From NCBI RefSeq assembly GCF_004363235.1, contig NZ_SNYW01000008.1, positions 248,001 to 312,000 of the forward strand: DNA of 64,000 nt, given 5' to 3'. Below are positions 51,298 through 61,586 of this stretch, in pieces; position 1 is the stretch's first letter; every line of letters begins with the position of its first letter. A program made the position numbers and the translations under genes. This stretch comes from Dongia mobilis (GTDB lineage Bacteria > Pseudomonadota > Alphaproteobacteria > Dongiales > Dongiaceae). Below the pieces are notes generated by a model. It made no database searches and had not been told where the DNA came from. It was given only the letters and a program-made list of their open reading frames with translations.

Positions 51298-51326
51298 TTG
51301 ACGGGATTGGGGGCTTGGCCTACATC
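51298..51326 (+). promoter_or_regulatory. groESL promoter
   Basis: TTGACG (51298-51303) and TACATC (51321-51326) are separated by 17 bases and sit just before the CIRCE element, so that a bound HrcA would cover the transcription start. The preceding CCCTTGAC also suits a heat-shock sigma -35 element, but the -10 is not clearly of that type. Confidence 0.7.
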
Positions 51327-51327
51327 G

Positions 51328-51354
51328 CTGGCACTCGCTTGGGCTGAGTGCTAA
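51328..51354. promoter_or_regulatory. CIRCE operator (HrcA-binding) of groESL
   Basis: CTGGCACTC-N9-GAGTGCTAA has a perfect right arm and a left arm with two changes from the CIRCE consensus TTAGCACTC-N9-GAGTGCTAA. The nine-base spacer is exact. In the established system HrcA binds here and represses groESL until heat stress titrates GroEL. Confidence 0.92.
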
Positions 51355-51448
51355 CAGTGCCTCAGAAGAGGGCTGTCCCGGCATCTCGTCAGGCCCGGCG
51401 CGCTTAGGGAAACGTTTCACTTCTTTCAAAGATCTACGGAGGACCACC

Positions 51449-51763
51449 ATGAAGTTCCGTCCGCTCCACGACCGCGTTCTCGTGCGTCGTATTGAGGGCC
51501 TGGAGAAGACCGCTGGCGGCATCATCATCCCCGACACCGCCAAGGAAAAGCCGCAAGAGGGCGAAGTCATCGCCGTCGGCGCCGGCACCAAGTCCGAGGA
51601 CGGCAAGGTCACCCCGCTCGACGTGAAGGCGGGCGACCGCATCCTGTTCGGCAAGTGGTCGGGCACCGAGGTGAAGGTCGACGGTGAAGAGCTCCTCATC
51701 ATGAAGGAGAGCGACATCCTCGGCATCATCGAGGGCACCGTCGCGAAGAAGAAGGTCGCCTGA
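51449..51763 (+). CDS. groS: Co-chaperonin GroES
   Basis: The 104-residue Hsp10 subunit caps the GroEL ring. It begins [15 protein letters not shown], has the mobile loop at [19 protein letters not shown] and the [19 protein letters not shown] roof segment (given by sense). GGAGG lies eight bases before the ATG. It has its own CIRCE-controlled promoter and is followed 60 bases later by groL. Confidence 0.98.
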   Translation: MKFRPLHDRVLVRRIEGLEKTAGGIIIPDTAKEKPQEGEVIAVGAGTKSEDGKVTPLDVKAGDRILFGKWSGTEVKVDGEELLIMKESDILGIIEGTVAKKKVA

Positions 51764-51817
51764 GGCATCAACCGCCTTCTGGCGCCGCTTCCATCGACAA
51801 CCCAATTCCGGAGTTAA

Positions 51818-53464
<1,647 letters not shown>

Positions 53465-53497
53465 GTCCAGGCCCTCCAGGCTCGAAGCTAACTGAAA

Positions 53498-53526
53498 CCC
53501 CGCGGCAGCGATGCCGCGGGGTTTTT
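53498..53526 (+). terminator. Intrinsic terminator of the groESL operon
   Basis: CCCCGCGGCA (53498-53507), a GCGA tetraloop, TGCCGCGGGG (53512-53521) and TTTTT make a textbook intrinsic terminator 34 bases beyond groL. Confidence 0.95.
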
Positions 53527-53612
53527 GTTTGGCCCGGCCGCGGCTTGACTCCGGGTACCGTTTTTGTTCTATTTCTACTTAACAGAGATATTCACTCAAT
53601 CTGGACAACCTG

Positions 53613-54458
53613 ATGCCAGTCTTTGGCCTTGCGGTTCTCGCCCTCGTCATTGTGCTCTCGGTCCATGTCTGCCAGACCGGCCGGTCGATGATGTGGCTGC
53701 CGGTGATCTGGCTTCTGCCGGTGCTGGGCAGCCTCATCTATGTGCTGGTGGAGATGCTGCCGCAGCTCTTCCGCGGCGAGGGCGTGGTCTCGCTCGAGGC
53801 GGCGCGCGAGGCGCGGCAGCGCGATGTCACGCGGAACCGCCGCGACGATTTGCAGTGGCGCCGGCGCGGTGGCCAGGGGGAATTGTCGCCACCGCGGAGC
53901 GGGGAGGCGCACCGGGCGGCGCGGATGTTCCGCCCGCCCAAGGATCCTTTGCGCGAGGGCATGATCCACGACAAGCTGAAGCGGGCCGAGGAGGCGCTCG
54001 CCACCCATCGCTATGATGCGGCGGTCGATCTCTTCGCCGCGGCACGGCAGGGCTTCTTCGCCGATTCGCCGGACATCGTCTTCGGCCTGGCCCGCGCCCA
54101 TTTCGGGCGCGGCGACCTGGACGCGGCTCTCAATCTGCTCGACGAACTGGTGACCGGGCGCCCGGCCTTCCAGCCCCATGCCGTCGCCATCCTGAAAGCG
54201 CGCGTGCTGGCAAAACAGGGTGATGTCGCGGCGGCGGTGGCGCTCCTCGATGCGATCCTCGGCCAGACCGGCAATCTCGAAGGCCGGCGCCTGGAGGCGC
54301 AATACCGCCGCGCCGAAATCCTCTGGCAGAGCGGCGCCATGGATGAGGCCGTCGCCGCCCTCACCGAACTCACCCGCCACGAGCAGCTGTTCCGGGTCAA
54401 TGACGACGAGCGCCAATGGGTCCGCCTCGCCGGACAGGCGCTGCAGGCGATTTCGTAG
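53613..54458 (+). CDS. Membrane-anchored TPR-like protein of unknown function
   Basis: The first 55 residues hold two close hydrophobic helices (VFGLAVLALVIVLSVHVC and MMWLPVIWLLPVLGSLIYVLV). An arginine-rich cytoplasmic linker follows, then a helical TPR-like domain (about 120-281), for example LKRAEEALATHRYDAAVDLF and AEILWQSGAMDEAVAALTEL. The N-terminal pair recalls phospholipase-D-nuclease-type N-terminal (PLDc_N) modules, but no catalytic domain follows. The length is 281 residues. It has its own promoter region after the groESL terminator and converges on the patatin gene. Confidence 0.7.
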   Translation: MPVFGLAVLALVIVLSVHVCQTGRSMMWLPVIWLLPVLGSLIYVLVEMLPQLFRGEGVVSLEAAREARQRDVTRNRRDDLQWRRRGGQGELSPPRSGEAHRAARMFRPPKDPLREGMIHDKLKRAEEALATHRYDAAVDLFAAARQGFFADSPDIVFGLARAHFGRGDLDAALNLLDELVTGRPAFQPHAVAILKARVLAKQGDVAAAVALLDAILGQTGNLEGRRLEAQYRRAEILWQSGAMDEAVAALTELTRHEQLFRVNDDERQWVRLAGQALQAIS

Positions 54459-54485
54459 ATCGCTTCAGGTCATCTTGGAAACAAC

Positions 54486-55682
54486 CTAGGGGCGCGTCGC
54501 ATCGGCCCCGCCGGGGGCCGTCCCGAATTGGTCCTGCAGCCTGTGCACGTCATGGGTGACGACACCGCTGCCGCCCTTTGGCCGTTCCAGCCAGTCCGGA
54601 TGTTTCAGCGTCTCGCGGATGTCATGGAGCCCGGCCTGCCAGTGTTCGCGCATGGTGGTGAGGCTGAACTCGTAATCCTTGGAATGCGTCTCGAACTGCT
54701 TGTCGCGATAGACCAGCTGGATGGTGTTGTAGACCTTGGTGCAGGCGAGTTCCCGCAGGGCGGCGGCTTCCGGTGATTCCTGCGCTTCGGCCGGCAACAG
54801 GTCGAGTGCCTGGCGCAAGGCATGGCGCAGCTTCTGCATCTCGTTGGCCACGTCCGTAACGAGGCGCGTGCGGCTGGAATACTGGATGTCCTTCTGCCGT
54901 TCGGCGACGTCGAACAGGTTCCGCGGCAATGGTCCCCGTGCCGACCACAGATCGACCTGGAAGGCCAGGGTGTCGCGCCGGGGCGGGCGCGCCAGCACCT
55001 CCATCAGCGGCGTGTTGGAGACGAGCCCGCCATCCCAGTAGAAGCAACCCTCGATCTCGATCGCCGGAAAACCCGGCGGCAGCGAGCCCGAGGCCATGAA
55101 ATGCTCTGGCGCGAGCGTGCGGTTGGCATTGTCGAAATAGGTGAAATTGCCGTTGGTCACATTGACCGCGCCGACCGAGACGCGCACATGGCGGCTGTTG
55201 AGGAGGTCGAAATCGACCAGGCGCTCCAGCGTCGCCTTCAGCGGTGTCGTGTCGTAATAGCTGGTGGCGCCGGCCGGCGTCGGCGCCAGATAGGGCGGCG
55301 GAAAGCGCGGCGTGAAGAAGCCGCGCTGGCCCTCGATGAGGGCCCGCAGCGAGGCAAGGGCACCCGCCCAGCCGCGCACCTCGCCATCACCCAGGATGGC
55401 AGACAGATCGGCATCGAAGGGCAGGGTCGGCAGCAGGGCGGACTGGCAGATCGTTTCCCAGAATTCGGCGAGGCGCTCGAGCCGCCGCTCCAGCGGATTG
55501 CCGGCGAGGATGGCGGCATTCAGCGCACCGATCGAAATGCCGGCGAACCAGTTGGGCTCGATCCCCGCCTCGTGCAGGCCCTGATAGACCCCCGCCTGAT
55601 AGGAGCCGAGCGCCCCGCCGCCCTGCAGCACCAGGGCCACGGTCTCATAGGGCGGCAGCGCGATCTTGCTCGATTCAGTCAC
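54486..55682 (-). CDS. Patatin-like phospholipase (DUF3734 type)
   Basis: The 398-residue product has the patatin catalytic dyad Ser50 ([11 protein letters not shown]) and Asp217 ([10 protein letters not shown]) plus the oxyanion loop [15 protein letters not shown]-terminal DUF3734 extension follows. Patatins hydrolyse acyl esters of lipids. Translation starts at a GTG inside the bdhA stop codon (GTGA). Coupling to 3-hydroxybutyrate dehydrogenase suggests a role in polyhydroxybutyrate or lipid mobilisation (inference from context). An unrelated long frame upstream of the GTG is a shadow of bdhA. Confidence 0.9.
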   Translation of the reverse strand: MTESSKIALPPYETVALVLQGGGALGSYQAGVYQGLHEAGIEPNWFAGISIGALNAAILAGNPLERRLERLAEFWETICQSALLPTLPFDADLSAILGDGEVRGWAGALASLRALIEGQRGFFTPRFPPPYLAPTPAGATSYYDTTPLKATLERLVDFDLLNSRHVRVSVGAVNVTNGNFTYFDNANRTLAPEHFMASGSLPPGFPAIEIEGCFYWDGGLVSNTPLMEVLARPPRRDTLAFQVDLWSARGPLPRNLFDVAERQKDIQYSSRTRLVTDVANEMQKLRHALRQALDLLPAEAQESPEAAALRELACTKVYNTIQLVYRDKQFETHSKDYEFSLTTMREHWQAGLHDIRETLKHPDWLERPKGGSGVVTHDVHRLQDQFGTAPGGADATRP

Positions 55683-56473
55683 TGCATGTGCCAGCCATGG
55701 CTGACGGTGATCGACTGCCCGGTGAGGGCCGCACTCGGGAAGGCGGCCAGGAACAAGGCGGTCTCGGCCACGTCCTCCAGCGTCGTGAAGACGCCATCCA
55801 CCGTGTCCTTCAGCATGATGGTCTTGATGACCTGCTCTTCCGTGATGCCGAATTCCCTGGCCTGTTCCGGGATCTGCTTGTCGACCAGCGGGGTGCGCAC
55901 GAAGCCGGGGCAGATCACATTGCTGCGCACATTGTATTCGGCCCCTTCCTTGGCGACGACGCGGGCAAGGCCAAGGAGGCCATGCTTCGCCGCCACATAG
56001 GGCGCCTTCAGTTTGGAGGCGAGATGCGAATGCACCGAGCCCATATAGAGAATCGTGCCGCCGCGTCTGTCCTTGTACATGTGGCGGAGCGTGGCGCGGG
56101 TGGTGAGGAAGGCGCCGTCCATGTGGATGGCCAGCATCTTCTTCCATTCGGCATACGGGAAATCGACCACCGGCTTGACGATCTGGATGCCGGCATTGGA
56201 GACGAGGATGTCGAGCCCGCCCAGCTCCTGGATGCAGCGCGCGGTGCCGGCATCGACCGCCGCCTCGTCGGTCACGTCCATGGCGATGCCGATGGCCCTC
56301 CCGCCCTGCGCCGTGATCTCGGCGGCGGCGGCATCGGCGCCCTGCTGGTTGAGATCGGCGATGGCGACGGCTGCCCCGGCGCGGGCATAGGCCGTGGCGA
56401 TCGCCTTGCCGATGCCGCTGGCGGCGCCCGTCACCAGGGCCACCTTGCCGTGAAGCTGAGCATTCGCTTGCAT
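55679..56473 (-). CDS. bdhA: 3-hydroxybutyrate dehydrogenase
   Basis: The short-chain dehydrogenase (264 residues) has the NAD motif TGAASGIG (residues 15-22), the NAG motif SNAGIQIV, the catalytic Ser in [12 protein letters not shown], and the YVAAKHG Tyr-Lys pair. The end SHGWHMQ is the form seen in 3-hydroxybutyrate dehydrogenases. It interconverts 3-hydroxybutyrate and acetoacetate with NAD, acting in PHB breakdown. It is followed directly by the patatin gene. Confidence 0.92.
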   Translation of the reverse strand: MQANAQLHGKVALVTGAASGIGKAIATAYARAGAAVAIADLNQQGADAAAAEITAQGGRAIGIAMDVTDEAAVDAGTARCIQELGGLDILVSNAGIQIVKPVVDFPYAEWKKMLAIHMDGAFLTTRATLRHMYKDRRGGTILYMGSVHSHLASKLKAPYVAAKHGLLGLARVVAKEGAEYNVRSNVICPGFVRTPLVDKQIPEQAREFGITEEQVIKTIMLKDTVDGVFTTLEDVAETALFLAAFPSAALTGQSITVSHGWHMQ

Positions 56474-56673
56474 GATATGGTTCCTTTGCTATCCGGGATG
56501 AGCGCCATCATATGAGTGCTTCCGGGCAGGTTCCAAACCGAAAATGTTGCGCTGCGGCAGAGTGTCGTTGACGGAGCCGAAAACCTTCCTCATACCAAGG
56601 TCTAAGCCCGTGGCCGGGCATGTGATTTGCAGGATCGGCACCCAGCCAATATGGTTGCCCATCCATGCACCGC

Positions 56674-56691
56674 CCGGCGCGCGCCGGGCCG
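56674..56691. repeat. 18-base perfect palindrome before the TAXI gene
   Basis: GCCCGGCGCGCGCCGGGC is a perfect palindrome lying 45 bases before the TAXI start, in the 263-base gap between bdhA and this gene. It can form a hairpin in the leader or, as DNA, be a binding site. I see no other feature in the gap besides the promoters expected for the divergent genes. Confidence 0.5.
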
Positions 56692-56736
56692 CAAGAAAAA
56701 AGACCCTGCTCATTCGACTTACTCGGGAGGAAAACG

Positions 56737-57696
56737 ATGACCCTGCTCAGCCGTCGCTCATTCACCGCCGCCGCTGCCGGCCTTGCCGTCGCCGCCCCCT
56801 TCGTGACGGCGGCCCGCGCCAGCACCTTCATCAATGTTCTGGCCGGCGGAACCAGCGGCGTCTACTACCCGCTGGGCGTCGCACTCGCCAAGATCTATGG
56901 CGACAAGATCGCAGATATACGCACCCAGGTGCAGGCGACCAAGGCATCGGTCGAGAACCTCAACCTGCTGCAGCAGGGCAAGGGCGAGATCGCCTTCTCG
57001 CTGGGCGATTCGGTCAAGCTTGCCTGGGAGGGGAACGAGGAGGCGGGCTTCAAGGCCAAACTCGACAAGCTGCGCGGGATCGCCGCCATCTATCCCAATT
57101 ACATCCAGATCGTGGCGGCGCAGGAATCCGGCATCAAAACGCTCGCCGATTTGAAGGGCAAGGGCCTCTCGGTGGGGGCGGCGAAATCCGGCACCGAACT
57201 CAACGCCCGTGCCATCCTGGGTGCTGCCGGCATCTCCTATGACGACCTCGGCAAGGTCGAATACCTGCCCTTCGGCGAATCGGTCGAGCTGATCAAGAAC
57301 CGGCAGCTGGATGCGACGCTGCAATCGGCCGGCCTCGGCGTTGCCTCGATCCGCGACCTCGGTACCTCGCTTCCCATCCAGATGGTGGCGGTGCCGGAAG
57401 ACGTGATCGCCAAGATCGGCTCGCCCTACGTCGCCAAGGTGATTCCCGCCGGCACCTATGAGGGCCAGGCCGAAGACGTGCCGACCGCAGCGGTAATCAA
57501 TTTCCTCATCACCCATGACGGGGTCGATGACGAGATCGCCTATCAGATGACGAAGCTGCTGTTCGAGAATCTCGACGCCATGACGGCGGCGCACAAGGCG
57601 GCCAGCGCCATCAATCTTGCCGATGCGGCCAAGGACATGCCGGTGCCGCTGCATCCGGGGGCCGAGCGCTTCTACAAGGAACAGGGCCTCATCTGA
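56737..57696 (+). CDS. TAXI-family TRAP transporter substrate-binding protein
   Basis: The 319-residue product begins with a twin-arginine-like signal (LLSRRSFTAAAAGLAVAAP) and then matches the TAXI family: INVLAGGTSGVYYPLGVAL, LQQGKGEIAFSLGDSVKLAW and NARAILGAAGISYDDLGKV. TAXI proteins bind organic acids such as glutamate for TRAP import; the substrate here is unknown. The ATG at 56737 follows GGGAGG. The next gene encodes the fused permease. Confidence 0.92.
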   Translation: MTLLSRRSFTAAAAGLAVAAPFVTAARASTFINVLAGGTSGVYYPLGVALAKIYGDKIADIRTQVQATKASVENLNLLQQGKGEIAFSLGDSVKLAWEGNEEAGFKAKLDKLRGIAAIYPNYIQIVAAQESGIKTLADLKGKGLSVGAAKSGTELNARAILGAAGISYDDLGKVEYLPFGESVELIKNRQLDATLQSAGLGVASIRDLGTSLPIQMVAVPEDVIAKIGSPYVAKVIPAGTYEGQAEDVPTAAVINFLITHDGVDDEIAYQMTKLLFENLDAMTAAHKAASAINLADAAKDMPVPLHPGAERFYKEQGLI

Positions 57697-57718
57697 CGGC
57701 CCGTCCAAGCAGCGCGGG

Positions 57719-59806
57719 ATGAGCGACGAACTGAAGCAGCTGGGCGGCGAGCACGCCGGTGCCGCCGCCCTTGCCGCACCCTTCGCGGAAAATCGCGAGG
57801 GGCGGGCGCTGTTCCTGATCGCCATCGCCTTCTCGACTTTCCAGTTGGTGACGGCAGCGCATCTCATCAACCTGTCCAGCCAGGTCATCCGGTCGGTTCA
57901 TGTCGGCTTCCTGATCCTGCTGGCGCTGCCGCTCATCACGGCGGCGACCGGCGGCTCGCGGCCGGCGCGGATCCTGGCCTGGGGTCTTGGCCTGCTCGGC
58001 GTCGCGGTGGCGCTCTATCAATGGGTCTTCTACGAGGATCTGCTGCTGCGTTCCGGCGATCTTCTCGCCATCGACGTCTGGCTCGGGATTCTCAGCCTGG
58101 TCCTGCTCTTCGTCACCGCCTGGCGGGTGATGGGGCCGGCGCTGCCCGTCATCTGCGGCCTTTTCCTCTTTTATGCGCTGTTCGGCGAATACCTGCCCGC
58201 CCCCTTCGACCACCGGCCCTATGACCTGTCGCAGGTGATCGAGCAGATGGCCTTCGGCACGGAAGGCATCTACGGCACGCCGACCTATGTGTCGTCCAGC
58301 TACATCTTCCTTTTCATCCTGTTCGGCACGTTCCTGGAACGCACCGGCATGATCAAGCTGTTCACCGATGTCTCGCTGGGTCTGGTCGGCCATGCCAAGG
58401 GCGGTGCCGCCAAGGTATCGGTCATCGCCTCCGGACTCATGGGCACGATTTCGGGATCGGGTGTCGCCAATGTGGTGACCACCGGCCAGTTCACCATCCC
58501 GCTGATGAAAAGCTTCGGCTACCGGGCGGCCTTTGCCGGGGGGGTCGAGGCAACCGCCTCGATGGGCGGCCAGATCATGCCGCCGGTGATGGGCGCCGTC
58601 GCCTTCATCATGGCCGAGACCATCGGCGTCCCCTATGCCGAGGTGGTGAAGGCGGCGATCATCCCGGCCGTGCTCTATTTCGTCTCGGCCTTCTGGATGG
58701 TGCATCTCGAGGCCGGCCGCGCGCATCTCACCGGCCTGCCGAAGGAACAATGCCCCTCCGCCTGGAATGCCCTGCGCCAGGGCTGGGCGCTGGTGCTGCC
58801 GCTGGCGGCGCTCGTCTATCTGCTGTTCGACGGCTACACCCCGCTTTTCTCGGGCACCGTGGGCCTGGCTCTCACCGTCTTCCTCCTCTTGGGCGGCGGC
58901 ATCATGCGCGGCGTCCCGCAGGTCATGCTGCGCTATGTCTTCTGGGTGCTGCTGGGGCTTGCCGCCGCTGCCTTCATGAAGTTCGGCATCTGGGTCCTGG
59001 TCGGCGTCCTGCTGCTGCTGGTCGGCCTCTGCGCCCTCAGCCGCGGCGGGCGCGAGACGCTCATCATCGCCCGCGACAGCCTGGCGGACGGCGCCAAGAC
59101 CGCCATTCCCGTCGGCATCGCCTGTGCCATCGTCGGCATCATCGTCGGCACCATGACGCTGACGGGTGCTGCCACCACCTTCGGCGATTTTGTTGTCTCG
59201 ATCGGCGAGAAGAGCCTGTTCCTGAGCCTCGTCCTCACCATGGTCACCTGCCTCATCCTCGGCATGGGCATCCCGACCATCCCCAATTACATCATCACCT
59301 CGTCGCTGGCGGGGCCGGCGCTGCTGGAACTCGGCGTGCCGCTCATCGTCAGCCACATGTTCGTGTTCTATTTCGGCATCCTCGCCGATCTTACTCCGCC
59401 GGTGGCGCTCGCTGCCTTTGCCGCCGCCCCCATTGCCAAGGAGGCGGGGTTGAAGATCGGCCTCCAGGCGGTGCGCATTGCGCTCGCCGGCTTCGTCATT
59501 CCCTTCATGGCGGTCTATACCCCAGCCCTCATGCTGCAGGATGGCGGGCCGCTTGCCGCCGAGATCGGCTACCTGCCCGCGGTCGTCTATATCGTGGTGA
59601 AGGCGCTCATCGCGATCGGCCTCTGGGGAGCGGCCGGGATCGGCTATTTCCTCGGCCCGCTCCTCTGGTGGGAACGCCTGCTGGCGACGGCCGCCGCGTT
59701 CAGTCTGGTGCTGGCCCTGCCGGTCACCGATGAGCTTGGCTTCGCGCTGGTCGTTCTGTTTGTCGCCCAGCATATCTGGCGCCGTCGCCGCGCGACCGCT
59801 GCATGA
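57719..59806 (+). CDS. TRAP transporter fused permease (DctQM type)
   Basis: The 695-residue protein joins the small (DctQ-like) and large (DctM-like) TRAP subunits in one chain, as is normal for TAXI systems. The large part has motifs such as GLMGTISGSGVANVVTTGQF, EATASMGGQIMPPVMGAVAF and GMGIPTIPNYIITSSL. TRAP systems use an ion gradient, not ATP. The ATG at 57719 lies 22 bases after the TAXI gene. The stop overlaps the DUF1850 start. Confidence 0.95.
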   Translation: MSDELKQLGGEHAGAAALAAPFAENREGRALFLIAIAFSTFQLVTAAHLINLSSQVIRSVHVGFLILLALPLITAATGGSRPARILAWGLGLLGVAVALYQWVFYEDLLLRSGDLLAIDVWLGILSLVLLFVTAWRVMGPALPVICGLFLFYALFGEYLPAPFDHRPYDLSQVIEQMAFGTEGIYGTPTYVSSSYIFLFILFGTFLERTGMIKLFTDVSLGLVGHAKGGAAKVSVIASGLMGTISGSGVANVVTTGQFTIPLMKSFGYRAAFAGGVEATASMGGQIMPPVMGAVAFIMAETIGVPYAEVVKAAIIPAVLYFVSAFWMVHLEAGRAHLTGLPKEQCPSAWNALRQGWALVLPLAALVYLLFDGYTPLFSGTVGLALTVFLLLGGGIMRGVPQVMLRYVFWVLLGLAAAAFMKFGIWVLVGVLLLLVGLCALSRGGRETLIIARDSLADGAKTAIPVGIACAIVGIIVGTMTLTGAATTFGDFVVSIGEKSLFLSLVLTMVTCLILGMGIPTIPNYIITSSLAGPALLELGVPLIVSHMFVFYFGILADLTPPVALAAFAAAPIAKEAGLKIGLQAVRIALAGFVIPFMAVYTPALMLQDGGPLAAEIGYLPAVVYIVVKALIAIGLWGAAGIGYFLGPLLWWERLLATAAAFSLVLALPVTDELGFALVVLFVAQHIWRRRRATAA

Positions 59807-60168
59807 ATGTCTGCCTGATCGACGGGCTCAGGGAAATCGTGCTGGCCGCCGGCAGCTTCACCCTGGCCTGGTCGCATTCAGTAGAAAAGACCCGCTGGGA
59901 GGAAGACTGGCTGGTTGGTGTCGCGGGCTTTCATCTGGTGGAGGCGCGGATCGAAGGCTCGGGCGCCGGCATGGAACCGCCGGAGGGGGCCGTGTTCGAC
60001 GGCCGCGTCTGGCGCTGGCAGCCGCAGATGCGCTTTCAGCAGGACCAACTGGTTCTCGCCCGTTCAGGCGCCACCGGCGGAACGTGGCAAATCTGCAGCC
60101 AGGGCGATTGTCGCGCCATTCCGGAAACCGGCGGGGAAGGCCCGGCGATCCTGAAGCCCTGCCCGTGA
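59803..60168 (+). CDS. DUF1850-family protein
   Basis: The 121-residue product has FTLAWSHSVEKTRWEEDWLV, the DUF1850 hallmark, early in the chain and a beta-rich remainder with two C-terminal cysteines (IC..DC). It lacks a clear signal peptide in this frame, though members are often periplasmic. It overlaps the permease by four bases (ATGA) and is a known third gene in TAXI-TRAP operons, so it probably assists that transporter; the mechanism is unknown. Confidence 0.84.
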   Translation: MNVCLIDGLREIVLAAGSFTLAWSHSVEKTRWEEDWLVGVAGFHLVEARIEGSGAGMEPPEGAVFDGRVWRWQPQMRFQQDQLVLARSGATGGTWQICSQGDCRAIPETGGEGPAILKPCP

Positions 60169-60202
60169 TCTAAACCCAGCCCGCGATTCAAGCTTCCACT
60201 GG

Positions 60203-60907
60203 CTAAAGCCGCCCGATCAGCTCCGGTAGTTCCCCGATCGATGCCAGCTTGCGGAAGCGCGGGGCTTCGACCGGTTCCTCGGCATGCTCCAGCGCCCAGG
60301 TGAGGTCATGGGGTACGAAGATTCCCCAGGCTCCGGCATCAAGTGCCGGGATGACATCGGATTTCAGCGAATTCCCCACCATCATCGCTGCCTCCGGCCC
60401 GTCGCCGTGCCGGGCGAAGAGGCGGGCATAGGTGGCGGCATCCTTGCCGCTCACGATCTCGATCGCGTGGAAGAAATCGCCGAGGCCGGATTGCGCCAGC
60501 TTGCGCTCCTGGTCGAAGAGGTCGCCCTTGGTGATCATGACGAGACGGAAGCGGCCGGCGAGGCGCTCCAGCGTTTCGGCCACCTGCGGCAGGGTCTCGA
60601 TCGGGTGATGCAGCATCTCGCGCCCCGCCAGCAGGATCTGCTGGATGACGCTGGCCGGCACCTTGCCCGCCGTCACTTCGATCGCCGTCTCGATCATTGA
60701 TAGGGTGAAGCCCTTGATGCCGAAGCCATAGAGGGCGAGGTTGCGCCGCTCCGCCTCCAGCAGGTGCCGTGCAATGACCTCGTGGTCGCCGTAATCCCCG
60801 AGCAGGTCGGCAAAGCGCTGCTCGGTCAGGCGGAAGAACTGCTCGTTCTGCCACAGCGTATCGTCGGCGTCGAAGCCGATGGTGGTTAGCTGGGTCAAGG
60901 CCGTCAC
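60203..60907 (-). CDS. HAD-superfamily hydrolase
   Basis: The 234-residue product has HAD motif I GFDADDTLWQ (nucleophile and acid/base Asp two residues apart), motif II MITKG, and motif III/IV in GKDAAT and MVGNSLKSDVIPAL. The cap domain is helical (C1 type). The substrate is unknown. A GTG at 60907 overlaps the stop of DUF1989 (GTGA) and gives a coupled start; a TTG at 60898 is the fallback. It converges on the TRAP operon. Confidence 0.88.
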   Translation of the reverse strand: MTALTQLTTIGFDADDTLWQNEQFFRLTEQRFADLLGDYGDHEVIARHLLEAERRNLALYGFGIKGFTLSMIETAIEVTAGKVPASVIQQILLAGREMLHHPIETLPQVAETLERLAGRFRLVMITKGDLFDQERKLAQSGLGDFFHAIEIVSGKDAATYARLFARHGDGPEAAMMVGNSLKSDVIPALDAGAWGIFVPHDLTWALEHAEEPVEAPRFRKLASIGELPELIGRL

Positions 60908-61500
60908 CCCAACCGGATCTCGACGTCGCGGATGACGCAATCCTTGCCGTTGATCGGCAGCAGGTCCATCGGACAGCAGGAGAAGACGGCGACCAGATCC
61001 ATCTCGGCGCGCAGGGTGACGGCGTCGCCGGCCATGCTCATCGGCTCGTTCCAGAAGAGATCGCCGTTGAGTTCCCAGGGTATGTTCATGAAGAGGTTGA
61101 GCGGGGAGGGCGTCTCCGGCGGCGCCAGGCCCAGCGCCTGCAAGGCAGCAGCCAGATTCTCGGTGCAATTGTCGTGATGGCCCTGATGGCCCAGCTGCCG
61201 GTAGCGATGCACGTCGCAGGCCGCGATCAGCGTGTCGTGGCGTCCCGGCGAGGTGTCGTCGGCCAGCATCAGGATCGGCCGGCGCCGGTTGCTGAGATAG
61301 GCGTCGCCGACGCGCGCGCAGAGCCGCTTGAGGCCGGCGCGGGTATGCTCCATCGACATGAACTCGCCCATGTCGGCTTCGTTGAAGGCCCAGGTATCGA
61401 CCACCTGGGTGCCATGGGTGTTGACCACGCTGAAGCTCTGCCCAGCGGCGATCCTCAGGGCAAGGCCCTCGCGGGCGGGAACGGTATGGCTCACGGGCAT
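60904..61500 (-). CDS. DUF1989 / urea-carboxylase-associated family protein
   Basis: The 198-residue product matches DUF1989: VPAREGLALRIAAGQSFSVV, NTHGTQVVDTWAFN and CTENLAAALQALGL, and ends with CCPMDLLPINGK. The fold is cupin-like and binds metal through conserved His and Cys. Family members accompany urea carboxylase or act in guanidine-related metabolism, but no such gene is adjacent, so the substrate is unclear. The HAD hydrolase downstream is coupled to it by a GTGA overlap. Confidence 0.87.
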   Translation of the reverse strand: MPVSHTVPAREGLALRIAAGQSFSVVNTHGTQVVDTWAFNEADMGEFMSMEHTRAGLKRLCARVGDAYLSNRRRPILMLADDTSPGRHDTLIAACDVHRYRQLGHQGHHDNCTENLAAALQALGLAPPETPSPLNLFMNIPWELNGDLFWNEPMSMAGDAVTLRAEMDLVAVFSCCPMDLLPINGKDCVIRDVEIRLG

Positions 61501-61538
61501 TGGATTTTTCCGGCATGCATTGCGACATTTGGGCGCGG

Positions 61539-61552
61539 TTGATTTGAATCAA
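61539..61552. promoter_or_regulatory. FNR/FixK-type box upstream of hemN
   Basis: TTGAT-TTGA-ATCAA is a perfect inverted repeat with the four-base spacer of the FNR/FixK consensus TTGAT-N4-ATCAA. It is centred 41 bases before the hemN ATG (34 bases from its right end), so activation of anaerobic hemN transcription is expected. The divergent DUF1989 gene could also be affected. Confidence 0.88.
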
Positions 61553-61586
61553 GAAGCAGCGGCCGGTCAACTGTCATGGTGATGCC

